From Clostridia bacterium (GTDB taxonomy: Bacteria; Bacillota; Clostridia; Oscillospirales; Acutalibacteraceae): a stretch of DNA of 64,000 nucleotides. Below the pieces are notes generated by a model. That model was not told the DNA's origin. It did no database searches and was given only the letters and a program-made list of their open reading frames with translations. Positions 1-9,600 of this stretch are shown piece after piece (positions within the stretch are counted from its first letter, which is position 1; every line of letters begins with the position of its first letter). The translations under genes and the position numbers were made by a program. The stretch covers positions 1 to 64,000 of the forward strand of contig JAFQJH010000008.1 of NCBI GenBank assembly GCA_017415025.1, written 5' to 3'.

Positions 1-3
1 GTT

Positions 4-122
4 TTCTAGCCCTCCTTGAGTAAAGGAGGGTGGCACGGCGTAAGCCGTGACGGGAGGATTGTTTTTTAACAATCCCTCAGTCTTTTGCTTCGCAAAATCC
101 AGCTCCCTTTACACAAGGGAGC
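4..122. repeat. MITE-like/REP-like intergenic repeat
   Basis: The segment is almost entirely made of nested inverted repeats: CCTCC/GGAGG arms, a GGCACGGC/GCCGTG stem, an ATTGTT/AACAAT stem, TTTTGC/GCAAAA, and a terminal CTCCCTT..AAGGGAG stem. The outer ends are related to each other in inverted orientation. Repeats built this way are scattered between genes in many gut Clostridia (family knowledge). No coding capacity is seen. A single copy is visible in this window, so the multicopy nature is inferred. Confidence 0.6.
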
Positions 123-185
123 CTGCTCTGTCCGAGCTGAATCTGACTTTAAAACATCCCAACAAATTAAAATTTGCAGTGATAT

Positions 186-353
186 TTTTGATAAATCAAA
201 AGTGATATTGAAGCCTTACGGCTTCAGTGTTATTTTATTCGCATAAAACTGTCCTAAGGACAATAGAACAATGCGTAGCATTATATAACTGCGAAGCAAT
301 AGAACTCGCCACAAGGCGAATAAAACTGCCGAGTGTCCTTGCGAACACTCGGC
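186..353. repeat. array of seven short hairpins
   Basis: Seven perfect small palindromes follow one another: TTTTGA/TCAAAA (186-201), GAAGCC/GGCTTC (210-225), GTCCTAAGGAC (251-261), ATGC/GCAT (271-281), TGC/GCA (290-298), TCGCC/GGCGA (306-319) and GCCGAGTGT/ACACTCGGC (328-353). Linkers share AATAAAACT or AATAGAAC strings. It lies directly upstream of the promoter of the next gene. Function unknown. Confidence 0.6.
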
Positions 354-372
354 TAATGCGCGGACGGTTTTC

Positions 373-401
373 TTGACAAAAAGGAATAAAGGGAGTACGA
401 T
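373..401 (+). promoter_or_regulatory. sigma-A-type promoter of the EEP hydrolase gene
   Basis: TTGACA at 373-378, a 17-bp spacer and TACGAT at 396-401 make a near-consensus vegetative promoter about 35 bases upstream of the start codon at 435. Confidence 0.7.
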
Positions 402-434
402 AAAAACAATATCGGAGGTAAAGGGGTTATTATA

Positions 435-1346
435 ATGAAAAAGAGTATAAAAATAATTTCGGTCATCGTTGCGGTGGCGGCGGTTATCGGAATCGGTGCT
501 GTTATAGCTTCACAGCCTGAGGTAATCGACTTCGGCGAGGTTACACTCAGCGACATCCCCGAAAAGGCGGAAGGTGCAACGAGGGTTATGTCCTTCAACG
601 TGCGTTGCGTAAGTGACGACAACGGTCACACTATTGCTAACCGCTCACAGCTTGTTACCGCCGTTCTTGAGCAATACGCTCCCGACACCTTCGGAGTTCA
701 GGAGGCTACCCCGAAGTGGATAAAAATACTCGACAAGGAGTTCGGCGAAAAGTACGCTCGTGTCGGTGACGGCAGAAGTCCGATCGAGATGTTCACGGAA
801 TACAGTTGCGTATATTACTTAAAGGATAAATACAATCTGCTCGACAGCGGTACAATCTGGCTTTCCGAAACTCCCGAAAAGAAATACACGAAGGATTTTG
901 ACTCAAAGCACAACAGAATCGCATCGTGGGCGGTGCTTGAGGATAAAACGACAGGTGAAAAATTCACGCACATCAACACTCACCTTGACCACGTGCTTGA
1001 AAGCACAAGGGTTGAGCAGGTTAAGGTGCTTCAGGCAAAGATTGCCGAGCTTGAAAAGGAGACGACGGTTATCTGCACGGGTGATTTCAACACCTTCGAA
1101 ACCGCCGAGGCTTACGCTCAGATGTGCAAGACGATGGACGACACAAAGCTCGTTGCCGAAAAATCGGACACGGGCATCACCTTCCACAACTACGGTACAA
1201 TTGAGGAGCACGACGACGGTGCAATCGACTTTGTTTTCGCAACAAAGGGCACAAAAGCTCTTACATACAAAATCATACGCGACAGCGTAGACGGCATCTA
1301 CCCCTCCGACCACTATCCGATTGTAGCAGACGTAGTGCTGAAATAA
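435..1346 (+). CDS. exported endonuclease/exonuclease/phosphatase (EEP) family hydrolase
   Basis: 303 residues. A basic start followed by a hydrophobic stretch (about residues 5-25) suggests a signal peptide or N-terminal anchor, so it probably acts outside the membrane. The EEP fold is marked by FNVRC near residue 54, GVQEAT near 88, TGDFN near 216 and SDHYP at 291, which carry the metal-binding Glu, the Asp/Asn pair and the catalytic Asp-His. The family includes DNases, sphingomyelinases and lipid/sugar phosphodiesterases; substrate cannot be told from sequence. The start has an AAGGGG ribosome site 8 bases upstream and its own promoter; a hairpin terminator follows the stop. Single-gene transcription unit. 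Confidence 0.85.
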   Translation: MKKSIKIISVIVAVAAVIGIGAVIASQPEVIDFGEVTLSDIPEKAEGATRVMSFNVRCVSDDNGHTIANRSQLVTAVLEQYAPDTFGVQEATPKWIKILDKEFGEKYARVGDGRSPIEMFTEYSCVYYLKDKYNLLDSGTIWLSETPEKKYTKDFDSKHNRIASWAVLEDKTTGEKFTHINTHLDHVLESTRVEQVKVLQAKIAELEKETTVICTGDFNTFETAEAYAQMCKTMDDTKLVAEKSDTGITFHNYGTIEEHDDGAIDFVFATKGTKALTYKIIRDSVDGIYPSDHYPIVADVVLK

Positions 1347-1350
1347 TGAC

Positions 1351-1392
1351 AAAAAGCAGAAGCTTCAACCTCGAAGCTTCTGCTTACTTTTT
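1351..1392. terminator. bidirectional hairpin terminator
   Basis: GCAGAAGCTTC (1356-1366) pairs with GAAGCTTCTGC (1373-1383), flanked by A-rich and T-rich tracts. It sits between convergent genes ending at 1346 and 1391 and can serve both. Confidence 0.8.
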
Positions 1393-1936
1393 AACAGTAT
1401 TTAACAGGTGAACATTTCGACTCCATAAAGGTCAAAAAATCGTTGTACTGCCCTACCGACTCAAAGGATGAGCGCGGAATAATATATGCCATCACATTGT
1501 TGACGAAAATATAAACGTATTTTCCCTCAACCGCAAAGATATTTTCAACCGCCGAATACTTGTGCTCGGTTTTATTATCGGGAGTTGTTTCCGAAAAATA
1601 ATCATCATAAAACTCGACAACCGATTCGGGTGAATAGCCCTGCTTGCCGTGCTTTTTCATTAATTTGAGCTGACGCTTGATTGAGCTCGCAAAGGTCTTC
1701 GGTACTGTTACAACAAGAATTATCATTATCAGTAAAAACGGAATAAGACCGATAAATGAATCGGCGGTAAATCCGTTCAACCACAGAGAAAGAAGTGTAA
1801 GAACAGCACTCGCGGCTGCAATTACCAAACGAATTTTTTGTATCTGCTTTTTACCGAACGGTGAGTCAATCGCCTGGAATTTGTTGAAGAGGAAGTAATC
1901 CTCGTCGGTCATATTGACCTTGAACTGAAATTTCAT
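1391..1936 (-). CDS. YcxB-like membrane protein
   Basis: 181 residues from an ATG at 1936, chosen because GAGGTGAT lies 5 bases upstream; a GTG three codons earlier has no ribosome site. The N-terminus has the acidic DEDYFLFNKF type start, then two hydrophobic segments (about residues 35-52 and 58-78), then a soluble C-terminal part with GYSPESVVEFYDDYF and a YSAVENIF..YVYIFVN stretch. This matches the layout of the Firmicutes YcxB-like family (two membrane helices plus a PH-like C-terminal domain). No enzymatic role is known for the family. Convergent with the EEP gene. Confidence 0.6.
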   Translation of the reverse strand: MKFQFKVNMTDEDYFLFNKFQAIDSPFGKKQIQKIRLVIAAASAVLTLLSLWLNGFTADSFIGLIPFLLIMIILVVTVPKTFASSIKRQLKLMKKHGKQGYSPESVVEFYDDYFSETTPDNKTEHKYSAVENIFAVEGKYVYIFVNNVMAYIIPRSSFESVGQYNDFLTFMESKCSPVKYC

Positions 1937-2035
1937 TTTTATCACCTCAAAAACAGTTTAACACAAAAGATTCAGTTTTTCAAGCAAGTGATAAGTGATG
2001 CGATGCGTTCTGCACACGCACGCAGTACGCACCAT

Positions 2036-3544
2036 TCAAAAAAGCCACTTTTGTTTGGAAGACAAAAGTGGCTTTTTTGGTGCACCTGACACTTTCAAAT
2101 CCGAACCCAATGCCGACTTTTCGAGGTCGGCAAAGGTTATGGTTTCAGTACCGTCTTTGAAGTTGAAGGTAATTACCATTCTGTCTTCAAATAAGAATAC
2201 TGAGTTTACAAAGTTATTGATTAAAGTTCTTCTGTGGTCAAGCTTCTTTGGATTGAGCTTACGGAACTTGTAGAACCAATATAAAATCTCCTCACGGGTA
2301 AGCTTTGGTCTTGACATTTCTTCTTTCATAATCCTGATTGAAAGCTCACTCTTTTCAGCCTCAAGCTCTTCCATTCGTTCTTTGGTTGTAGGTGTAATGA
2401 TACCTTTCTCCATGGCAGTAATGAGATTGTTGATAGCTGTCAGAGTCTGTGCATATTGCTTTTGAAGTATGGGTAGAACTGTGCTTTCCTTGTTAAAGGT
2501 TTCAAGTGCCTGATCAGTTAAATACTCAATGGTTTCATCATTCATAATGAGTCTGCGGATACTATCAACAACAATATCCTCAATCCAAGCCTTTTTGACT
2601 GTTTTCTTGTCACAGCCTTTGTGATGCTTTACACTTACACATTTGTAATATCGGTGAACATGCTTCGTTCTGCTTGTACCGCTTTCACCGACCATAAGGC
2701 ACTGACACTTGCCGCAATAGAGCTTTGTGGTCAGAAGATATTCATCTTCTGCTTTGTGCTTTGCAGGGGCTTTCTTATTCTGCTTCATTTTTTCCTGTAC
2801 CAATTCAAACAACTCCTTATCAACTATTGCGGGAATTCCTCCCGGTGTAATAACATCTTTAAATTTGTATTCACCGATATATTTTCGGTTGTGTAGCATA
2901 CGGGCAACGATGTCAACATCTAACTTGGTCTTCTTATGAGTTCGTACACCTTGGTAATTGAGCATATTTGCAATATGCTGCATTGACATACCCTCGGCAT
3001 AACTCTTGAAAGCTAAAACTACCGCAGGCGCAGTAACCTCATCAATTAAATAATTCTGCTCTTTGTCTACCTTGTAGCCAATCGGCAAGGTGCCACCGTT
3101 GTATTTACATTTAAGAGCATTCTCCATCATACCCCTTGTAACCTTTTCTGCAAGCTCTACTGAATAATATTCAGCCATACCTTCAAGTAAGCTTTCAAGC
3201 AGAATACCCTCCGCACCCTGAGATATGGTTTCTGTAATAGATACAACCTTAACTCCGTTTTTTCTGAGCATATTTTTGTAATGAGCAGAGTCATATCTGT
3301 TACGGGCGAAGCGGTCAAGCTTCCATACGAGTATAACCTCAAAATGCTTTGAAGCACTGTCTTTTATCATCTGCTGAAATCTTGGTCTGTTATCGGTTTT
3401 GGCAGACAACGCTCTGTCGATATAGGTATCAACTATTTGAATACCATTCTTTTCAGCATAGGCTTTACATTCACGGAGCTGACCGTCAATACTTTCTTCC
3501 TTCTGATTATCGGAAGAGTATCGTGCGTAGATAACGCCTATCAT
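2036..3544 (-). CDS. large serine recombinase (site-specific integrase)
   Basis: 502 residues; catalyses integration and excision by serine attack on DNA. The N-terminal resolvase domain begins YARYSSDNQ with candidate catalytic Ser10, continues with KLDRFARNR near 75-83 and EGMAEYYSVELA near 120. The recombinase domain follows (GYKVDKEQNYLIDE onward). A zinc ribbon is given by CGKCQC and later Cys residues near 275-312, and a coiled-coil-like stretch (about 345-420) precedes the C-terminus. Length fits the large-serine class. ATG with AGGAGG upstream. Oddity: the last 13 codons lie inside a perfect hairpin terminator, so coding end and terminator overlap. First gene at the presumed left end of the element. 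Confidence 0.93.
   Translation of the reverse strand: MIGVIYARYSSDNQKEESIDGQLRECKAYAEKNGIQIVDTYIDRALSAKTDNRPRFQQMIKDSASKHFEVILVWKLDRFARNRYDSAHYKNMLRKNGVKVVSITETISQGAEGILLESLLEGMAEYYSVELAEKVTRGMMENALKCKYNGGTLPIGYKVDKEQNYLIDEVTAPAVVLAFKSYAEGMSMQHIANMLNYQGVRTHKKTKLDVDIVARMLHNRKYIGEYKFKDVITPGGIPAIVDKELFELVQEKMKQNKKAPAKHKAEDEYLLTTKLYCGKCQCLMVGESGTSRTKHVHRYYKCVSVKHHKGCDKKTVKKAWIEDIVVDSIRRLIMNDETIEYLTDQALETFNKESTVLPILQKQYAQTLTAINNLITAMEKGIITPTTKERMEELEAEKSELSIRIMKEEMSRPKLTREEILYWFYKFRKLNPKKLDHRRTLINNFVNSVFLFEDRMVITFNFKDGTETITFADLEKSALGSDLKVSGAPKKPLLSSKQKWLF
2038..2078. terminator. hairpin terminator overlapping the recombinase 3' end
   Basis: Perfect 17-bp arms (2038-2054 and 2062-2078) around a 7-base loop, with A6 and T6 at the outer edges, so it can terminate on both strands. 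It includes the stop and last codons of the recombinase. Confidence 0.85.
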
Positions 3545-3605
3545 ATATTTTTACCTCCTTTTATTTACTGTAAATATTGTAATTTATATACTTGTTTTTG
3601 TTAAA

Positions 3606-3637
3606 TGTGCGGATGCGACTTTTATATCGCACCCGCT
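3606..3637 (-). terminator. stable hairpin between recombinase and the 66-residue gene
   Basis: Read leftward, GCGGGTGCGA pairs with TCGCATCCGC (one G-T wobble) around an 8-base AT loop, followed by ATTTAAC. The U-tract is weak, so attenuation or mRNA processing between the upstream mobilisation genes and the recombinase is as likely as full termination. Confidence 0.4.
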
Positions 3638-3642
3638 GTTTT

Positions 3643-3843
3643 TTATACGATTTCTTTTAACTTATCCCAATCTTTGTCCCATTCTTCAAACTCTTTTCTG
3701 CCTTGCTCACTTTCAAAGAAGGATACGATATCGGGAAGAAAACACCTGACAAGAGATTCAGCGGCATCCTCTGAAATGAGAACACCGCTGAGATTATTAG
3801 AATCAACCTCACTTTCGCTAAAATTAATCTTAACATCATTCAT
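3643..3843 (-). CDS. small acidic protein of mobilisable elements
   Basis: 66 residues, strongly acidic, no membrane segment. The start has GGAGGT 5 bases upstream, and the gene sits 11 bases after the ParB-like gene on the same strand. Small proteins of this type (ending in an acidic Trp-rich helix, here EEWDKDWDK) commonly stand between ParB-like genes and serine recombinases in Clostridia mobilisable elements; its function is not known to me. Confidence 0.6.
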   Translation of the reverse strand: MNDVKINFSESEVDSNNLSGVLISEDAAESLVRCFLPDIVSFFESEQGRKEFEEWDKDWDKLKEIV

Positions 3844-3854
3844 AGGCTACCTCC

Positions 3855-4736
3855 TTATCTTTCATCTCTGTAGTTTCGGCTTCGCTGCCTTTGTAAAGCC
3901 TTGTTGTAATATTCACAGGCTTTCATAACATAATCTTCAAGCTGTTGTTTGTTGGCATTCGGATAGAATTTCTGCACCTGTTCAAGCGGAAGTTTGAACA
4001 TAGCCTTCTGATTCGGCTTTTCAGTTGAAAGTGTGTTTTTCATACTTTCAACTGTAAGTGTACCTGCATTGAAATCCTTGTGCATGTGCCAAGCCTGAGA
4101 ATATGAGGGCGTGCAGTCTTGTTCCTCAATTATGCGTAGCAAATCATACTGCAACTGGTCATCAAGGAACGAAAGCTCAACACCGACGGAGAAGGCAATT
4201 TTATCTTCATCCATCATTTCAAGCAGTTCGGGAATGAGATAAGTCAGACGAATATATCTGTAAACTTTATCTCGGCTTTCACCTGTAATATTGCCTATTT
4301 CAGTTGCAGAATCGAACTTTGTCGCAACTTGCGACGAAGTTAAGTCTGTACGTTTTCCTTGGTGCTTCAAAGCTTCTGATTTTAGTTTGTAAGCAAAGGC
4401 TCGTTCACTTGGAAGAATATGCTCTCTGTGCAGATTACTGTCAACGAGCATAATAGCTGCTTCATCTCTGCTCACGGCATAAATTAAAGCAGGTACTGTT
4501 TCCAGCCCTGCTTTCACTGATGCTCTCAGGCGTCTGTGACCTGAGATTACCTCATATTCATCTGTTGTATTTTCTAAAGGTCTTACAACAATAGGTGAGA
4601 TAACACCTTTCTGCTGTATACTGTCAATTAGATTGTTCATCTCATCATTGTCTAAAACCTTATACGGATGTCCCTCAAAGGGACGGATTTTTTCTACCGG
4701 GACATTTACCGGTACTTTTAAATTATTACTAGCCAT
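3855..4736 (-). CDS. ParB/Spo0J-like DNA-binding protein
   Basis: 293 residues from ATG 4736, chosen for the GGAG site just upstream and because the longer frame would overlap the relaxase. The N-terminal ParB/Srx domain carries KIRPFEGHPYKV (17-28), KGVISPIVVRP (43-53) and the CTP-pocket motif GHRRLRA (66-72). A helix-turn-helix follows, about residues 138-180, with TGESRDKVYRYIRLTYL. The C-terminal helices are less typical. In mobile elements such proteins act as partition or regulatory factors or assist relaxosomes (family knowledge). It starts one base after the relaxase stop, so the two are probably translationally coupled. Confidence 0.85.
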   Translation of the reverse strand: MASNNLKVPVNVPVEKIRPFEGHPYKVLDNDEMNNLIDSIQQKGVISPIVVRPLENTTDEYEVISGHRRLRASVKAGLETVPALIYAVSRDEAAIMLVDSNLHREHILPSERAFAYKLKSEALKHQGKRTDLTSSQVATKFDSATEIGNITGESRDKVYRYIRLTYLIPELLEMMDEDKIAFSVGVELSFLDDQLQYDLLRIIEEQDCTPSYSQAWHMHKDFNAGTLTVESMKNTLSTEKPNQKAMFKLPLEQVQKFYPNANKQQLEDYVMKACEYYNKALQRQRSRNYRDER

Positions 4737-4737
4737 A

Positions 4738-6123
4738 TCAACGGCTCCTTTCCTGAATTTTGTTTGTATTTGTTTTAGGTTTGATAACATCACGTGCATA
4801 GCGTTCGTACATTCTTGAATGCTCATTGATGCTATCCATTCTGTTTACTACATCCTCAGCCCTGTATTTAACTCTGTTTAAAATTTTGATGTTCTTCCTT
4901 GCAACTCTCATAGCGGCAGTAAGAGTTGCAATATCCTGACGGATTTCATTCTGTAAGCTTTCATCACCCGAACGAACGGCACACTTCAGTTTGTTTCTGA
5001 ATACATTTCTTGCTTCGTCCATTTCCTGTAATTCTTTTTCGGTGTTTGTAATTAGTGCTTCAAGGTCCTCATAACTTTCAACATTGTTATCAAGCAGTAA
5101 GTTCTGTTCTTCGCAAAGCTGGTCAAATTTCAAAAGCTCCTGCTCAAGATAATTTTCAACCTCGTTACAATGGGGATGCTCCTTAAACATAAGCAGCCCT
5201 TTACACAAACAAGTGTAAGAGCTGCTGATACCGCTTTTGTAATTGTAAGGATTCCCGTCAAAGAATAATGTCTTGAAAGTGATTGAATCGTGCGTGACTC
5301 TTCTTGTGTAATGTCTTTTGGTCAGTATTACTTCTTCAACATCATTAATTGTATAACCCTCGCCAAGGTCGCAAAGCCATACGGGACGGTTAAATCTTTT
5401 GTGATAAACTGTCGGCTCGGGTCTGTTGAAATCAAAAGTATATCCCTTCTTTTCCATTTGCCAAATGAAAACTCTGATATTTGAACTTCGTGATAAGCAA
5501 TCATCAATGTGGAATTTTAATAAATCATATTGATGATTTTCTCCGTTCTTCTCTGCAAGGTATGTCATTCTTCTCGGAGCTTTATGAGGTTTTTCAACTA
5601 TTGATAAACCATATTTGATGCAAAGCTCATCAGAAACTTTTCGCATAAGTGCATAGCTTTGTTTGCAGGCATTGAACTTTTTACCGTCAACCATTGAAAC
5701 ACTGTTCACAACAAAATGATTATGAATGTGACCTCGGTCAAGATGTGTTGCAACAATAACCTCGTGTCTGTTTCCCCATAATTTCTCGGCAAGTTCTTTT
5801 CCGATTTCGTGAGCAAGCTCAGGAGTAACTTCACCGGGTTTAAAACTCTGATAACCGTGATATGCTATTATCCCATCCTGCTTATGAAACAGCTTTTTGG
5901 TTTCCGTCATCTGGTCACGGGCAAACTCAGGATTGCAATTTATTCCGCTCACAAAATATTGCATTTCTGTTTTTTCACTTTCAACTGCGTAATCAATTAC
6001 ATCCTTAAGTGATTGTAATTCGCTGTTAGTGTAATAATCATTAAGCGTTTTATCGGGATTCATTGCGTAATCAACAACACTTTTAAGCGTTCCTTTAACC
6101 GACCATATTTTTGTTACTGCCAA
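4738..6123 (-). CDS. relaxase (MobA/VirD2 type mobilisation nuclease)
   Basis: 461 residues. Nicks oriT and pilots the strand during conjugative transfer. The N-terminal domain contains the metal-binding triad HLDRGHIHNH, with His127, His132, His134 and His136. An earlier Tyr-rich stretch (YAMNPDKTLNDYY, 19-31) includes the likely catalytic Tyr region. The second half is helical with a coiled coil (about 335-400), typical of relaxases that bind MobC and the coupling protein. It overlaps mobC by 10 bases and is followed immediately by the parB-like gene, forming one leftward operon. Confidence 0.92.
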   Translation of the reverse strand: MAVTKIWSVKGTLKSVVDYAMNPDKTLNDYYTNSELQSLKDVIDYAVESEKTEMQYFVSGINCNPEFARDQMTETKKLFHKQDGIIAYHGYQSFKPGEVTPELAHEIGKELAEKLWGNRHEVIVATHLDRGHIHNHFVVNSVSMVDGKKFNACKQSYALMRKVSDELCIKYGLSIVEKPHKAPRRMTYLAEKNGENHQYDLLKFHIDDCLSRSSNIRVFIWQMEKKGYTFDFNRPEPTVYHKRFNRPVWLCDLGEGYTINDVEEVILTKRHYTRRVTHDSITFKTLFFDGNPYNYKSGISSSYTCLCKGLLMFKEHPHCNEVENYLEQELLKFDQLCEEQNLLLDNNVESYEDLEALITNTEKELQEMDEARNVFRNKLKCAVRSGDESLQNEIRQDIATLTAAMRVARKNIKILNRVKYRAEDVVNRMDSINEHSRMYERYARDVIKPKTNTNKIQERSR

Positions 6124-6458
6124 TATTCATCCTCCTTGCTTAAATGAAACTGTGCCGATATTTTCTTTTCAAGTTCACGAAGAGAAAGAATAACGGCACG
6201 TAATTCCTTTTCATTTATCCAACCTTTTGCATTTGCAACTCTCGCAAGCTGATTTAAACTGTTACCGACTGCTCTCATTTCTCTGATTAAAACTGTGTAA
6301 TCAACAGGCGGAGCTTCTTTAATGTTCTTGTAATAAAGCAGAAACCGAATCATTTTTGATTTTGAAATCTTCATTATGCTGCAAAGATAATTAAGCCTTT
6401 CATAATCTTCTTCGGTAAAATATGCTTTTACAAGTTTCGTCTTTTTGTTTTCTTTCAT
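6114..6458 (-). CDS. mobC: MobC-like relaxosome accessory protein
   Basis: 114 residues from ATG 6458, picked for the AGAGGTG ribosome site; a longer frame reaches into the inverted repeats of the presumed oriT. The N-terminal half (AYFTEEDYERLNYLCSIMKIS, about 12-32) looks like a ribbon-helix-helix DNA-binding unit. The C-terminal half has EMRAVGNSLNQLARVAN, the signature of the MobC family. MobC opens DNA at oriT and helps the relaxase. First gene of the leftward mobilisation operon. Confidence 0.88.
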   Translation of the reverse strand: MKENKKTKLVKAYFTEEDYERLNYLCSIMKISKSKMIRFLLYYKNIKEAPPVDYTVLIREMRAVGNSLNQLARVANAKGWINEKELRAVILSLRELEKKISAQFHLSKEDEYWQ

Positions 6459-6486
6459 AAAACTTTCACCTCTTTTCTGTTTTGAT

Positions 6487-6532
6487 TTTCGGGGTGGCTT
6501 TCCCCGAAACGGATTTTGTGGTACCAAAATCC
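6487..6532. other. candidate oriT: two adjacent inverted repeats
   Basis: TTTCGGGG/CCCCGAAA (6487-6494 and 6502-6509) is followed at once by GGATTTTG/CAAAATCC (6511-6518 and 6525-6532). Position directly upstream of mobC-relaxase is the usual oriT place for this relaxase class. The nic site cannot be assigned by eye. Confidence 0.5.
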
Positions 6533-6561
6533 AATGCTCGTTAAAGTAATACCGCTGTTTT

Positions 6562-6592
6562 AAATGAAAAAAGCACCCGATTATTCGGGTGC
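6562..6592 (-). terminator. leftward intrinsic terminator upstream of oriT/mobC
   Basis: GCACCCGA (6573-6580) and TCGGGTGC (6585-6592) form a stem; on the minus strand it is followed by TTTTTTCATTT. It would stop leftward transcripts arising in the polymerase promoter region before they enter oriT, or act as an attenuator for mobC. Confidence 0.6.
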
Positions 6593-6599
6593 AAAAGAG

Positions 6600-6629
6600 T
6601 TGACATTACAGGGGTGGCTGTAGTATCCT
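6600..6629 (+). promoter_or_regulatory. putative promoter of the polymerase-like operon
   Basis: TTGACA at 6600-6605 is consensus for -35; TATCCT at 6624-6629 (18-bp spacer) is the best -10 candidate. The start codon with GAGGTG lies at 6662. Confidence 0.45.
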
Positions 6630-6661
6630 TTATACAGAACAAGTGCATTCGAGGTGAAACA

Positions 6662-9600
6662 ATGGCACATATTACTTATGAAATACCGATGCTTTCAGCA
6701 AGAGGAATTATCTCTTATGCCGAAAAGCAAAATGAAGAAACATATATTTTTAATCTTAATAACAGTGCAACTGCAAAGTGCTTGATGAATAAAGAAAACA
6801 GTTTGCAGGAAGACTGTGCAATGTTTTATCAGTTAATGAGTGTTTTAACTTCTGATAAATTTACTCAGCCGAAGAGCGATACAAAAATTTCTGACCTCTC
6901 TGATGTGATAGTTTACATTGACTTCGGTGGAATCTTTGACAGAGATGCAAAGAGTGAACGCATCCGTTTAAGACAGTCAAAAGCAAAATCACTGTTCCGT
7001 CCCGAAGGAATAAATATTGATTTGGGAACAGGAATGAAAAACTTTGTTGCATTTGAACGCTCTGCAAGTATGAGCAGAAATGCTCGCTTATCTTTCATAA
7101 GAAGTGATGTTTATGAAAAAGTCAAAGCAAGAATGCAGCTTGATATGAACATCGGTTTGTGTCAGCTCAGTAAACTGTATGCTTACAACGGACTTATGTT
7201 TTCGGGTGGTACAAGAATTGAAAGCAAAAAACTTTTTAATAAAGACAGTATTGTTATCATCAAAACTTGGGAACGATTTATTAAAACTCACGCCGTAACT
7301 GTTACATCAAAAGATAAAAACAAGGCAGTAAAAAAATACAACCGTGCCGAAAAGGATATTGAGTATTCTTACGATTCATTTGACGGTGAGGGTTTTATCT
7401 CTCCTACATTTGCAAAAGAAATTGATAAACTGTTCTGCGGTAAACACATTCATTCTTCTTTTCAGATTCGTTTACCTTACATAAAAGGTATGGTACATGA
7501 AGTTGATTTCAAATCTTTTCTTAAAAGCATTGGTATATATTCAGTTAAAGATATATGGGGTGTCGAGCATCCTGTTGATAAGATTAACCTTATTCTTACC
7601 GATACAATGTTCAAGGGTAAAGGTTGGCTTAAAGAAAATGGTTTGGGGTTTAACGATTATCTTGAGCGCTGTAAAAAATACAGACACTCGTTATACATTT
7701 CAAATGTAGGTAAAGGTGAAAATCAAAATTTAACTGAGCTTAACTTTCAGTTTTTAAATACCGTTGCAATACCTGAAGAAAAATTCAGACCTAAAGATTT
7801 GCCTTTGGGTTGGAAAAGCAGTCCGTCAAGAGATAAAAGAGAGTGGCTGACAAAAGCAACAGAACAGGCGTATTACGATTACTGCAACAACAGAAAATAC
7901 AGAATAGATTATTATGTAAAGCATTTGGATGACGGTGATGAGGATTTGAAAATCAAAGCAAGGCTTATAACTAAAAACTCATTGCTTATTGATGAGCCTT
8001 TCTTCGCTAAAGATATTGATGATATTGCAGAAAATATTTTAAGAAAATATGCAATAGGTCAGCTTTTTGTAGAGGGTGATAACAGATATTTATCTGCTGA
8101 CTTAATGTCACTTTTTTCTTTTCTTGCTGATGGCAGCAGAAAATTTGCTGACATCAGTAACGAAGAATTGTCTGACAATTTTGTTTATGCTCCCGGTAAC
8201 AGTTACGGCACAAACTACAAATATTCTCTTCTTCGAAATCCTCATATATCTAAAAATGAAAGTGTGCAGGTGCGCCCTTTAAAAGAAGTGGGATATTACA
8301 GAAACAAATATTTCAGCCATTTAACCGATGTCATTATGGTATCGGATAACTCTGATATACCTATGAGACTTGGCGGTGCTGATTTTGACGGTGATATGGT
8401 AAAGACTATTGCCGACCGTATTATCATTTCATATCTTTATACAAAGGAAAACGAACCTGAGTATTACGGTAAAAGCGATAACCCATTACCTTTGTTATTC
8501 ATACCAACAGAGGAGCCGATAGTGTCAGATGCAAATGATTGGGAAGCAAGATTTGAAACTGTTAAAAATACTTTTTCCTCCCGTGTGGGACAAATCTCTA
8601 ATGCGGCACTTAACAGAAGTATTTTAGCTTATGACGAAAATGCAAAGGGCAAGAAGGCACAGTACAGAAAAGAAACTGAAATCCTTGCTATTCTTACAGG
8701 TCTTGAAATTGACTCTGCAAAAAGCGGTGTAAAGCCTGACCTTTCGGAATATCTTGTTACAAACAGAGCACCGAAAAGTCTGTTTCTTAAATACAAATCC
8801 CTTATTGAAAAGCAGAACGAACGCAGGTCTTGGTACGAGAAGACTTATGATGAGCAGTTCAGAGAGTTTTTCAAAAATACTGATTGGTCAGTTGTCAGCT
8901 CAAATCTTGAAAGGTTACCACTTTATGCTTATGAGCTGAAAAGAAACACACCTAAAGCAAAGGAACCGACTGCACCTGATAATGAGATTTTCACCTTTGC
9001 ACAGAATCCCGATTGGAAATCACAGCTTGATAAAAAGAAACTCGCACGTGTTTCAACATTGCTGAATGACTGCGAACATTGCTTAAAAAGAATCCGTAAT
9101 AACAGAAACAGGTCGGATATGCTGGAAAGAAAATCCGATATTGAGCGTATTCTCTTTATGCGAGGTCAGGAAAATGATTATGACACTGATGAGCTTTATG
9201 CACTCTTTACAGATTTCACTCCCGAAGAAATTGAAGAAATCTACAATCAGATACAAGATTGCAAATGGCAGTTTATGCTCCCCGAAGAAAGAGAGAAGTT
9301 TTTAAGGTCATATCTTGTTGACGAGCATTTTGACAGTTATATTGATTTATTCTGTGATTTCAGACACAACGGTGACAGGGTGTTTTCTGATATCATCTGT
9401 GACAGGTATGCCGAGAACAAACTGCATAATCTCACTTCGCTTCATTTTGAAAATGACAGCGATGAAATGACGGCAATGATGTTGGCATACAGAAATAAGT
9501 CAAAGACCTACGATTACAAGGAAGCAGTAACAGAAGAATGTAGAAAGCTTCTTTCAAAAATCATCAAGTTGAATGATGCAGTACCATATGTTGTTGCGGC

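Noticed and set aside
186..353. CRISPR array
   Set aside because: Palindromes differ in sequence and spacing; there are no identical direct repeats or cas genes. No CRISPR was seen anywhere in the window.
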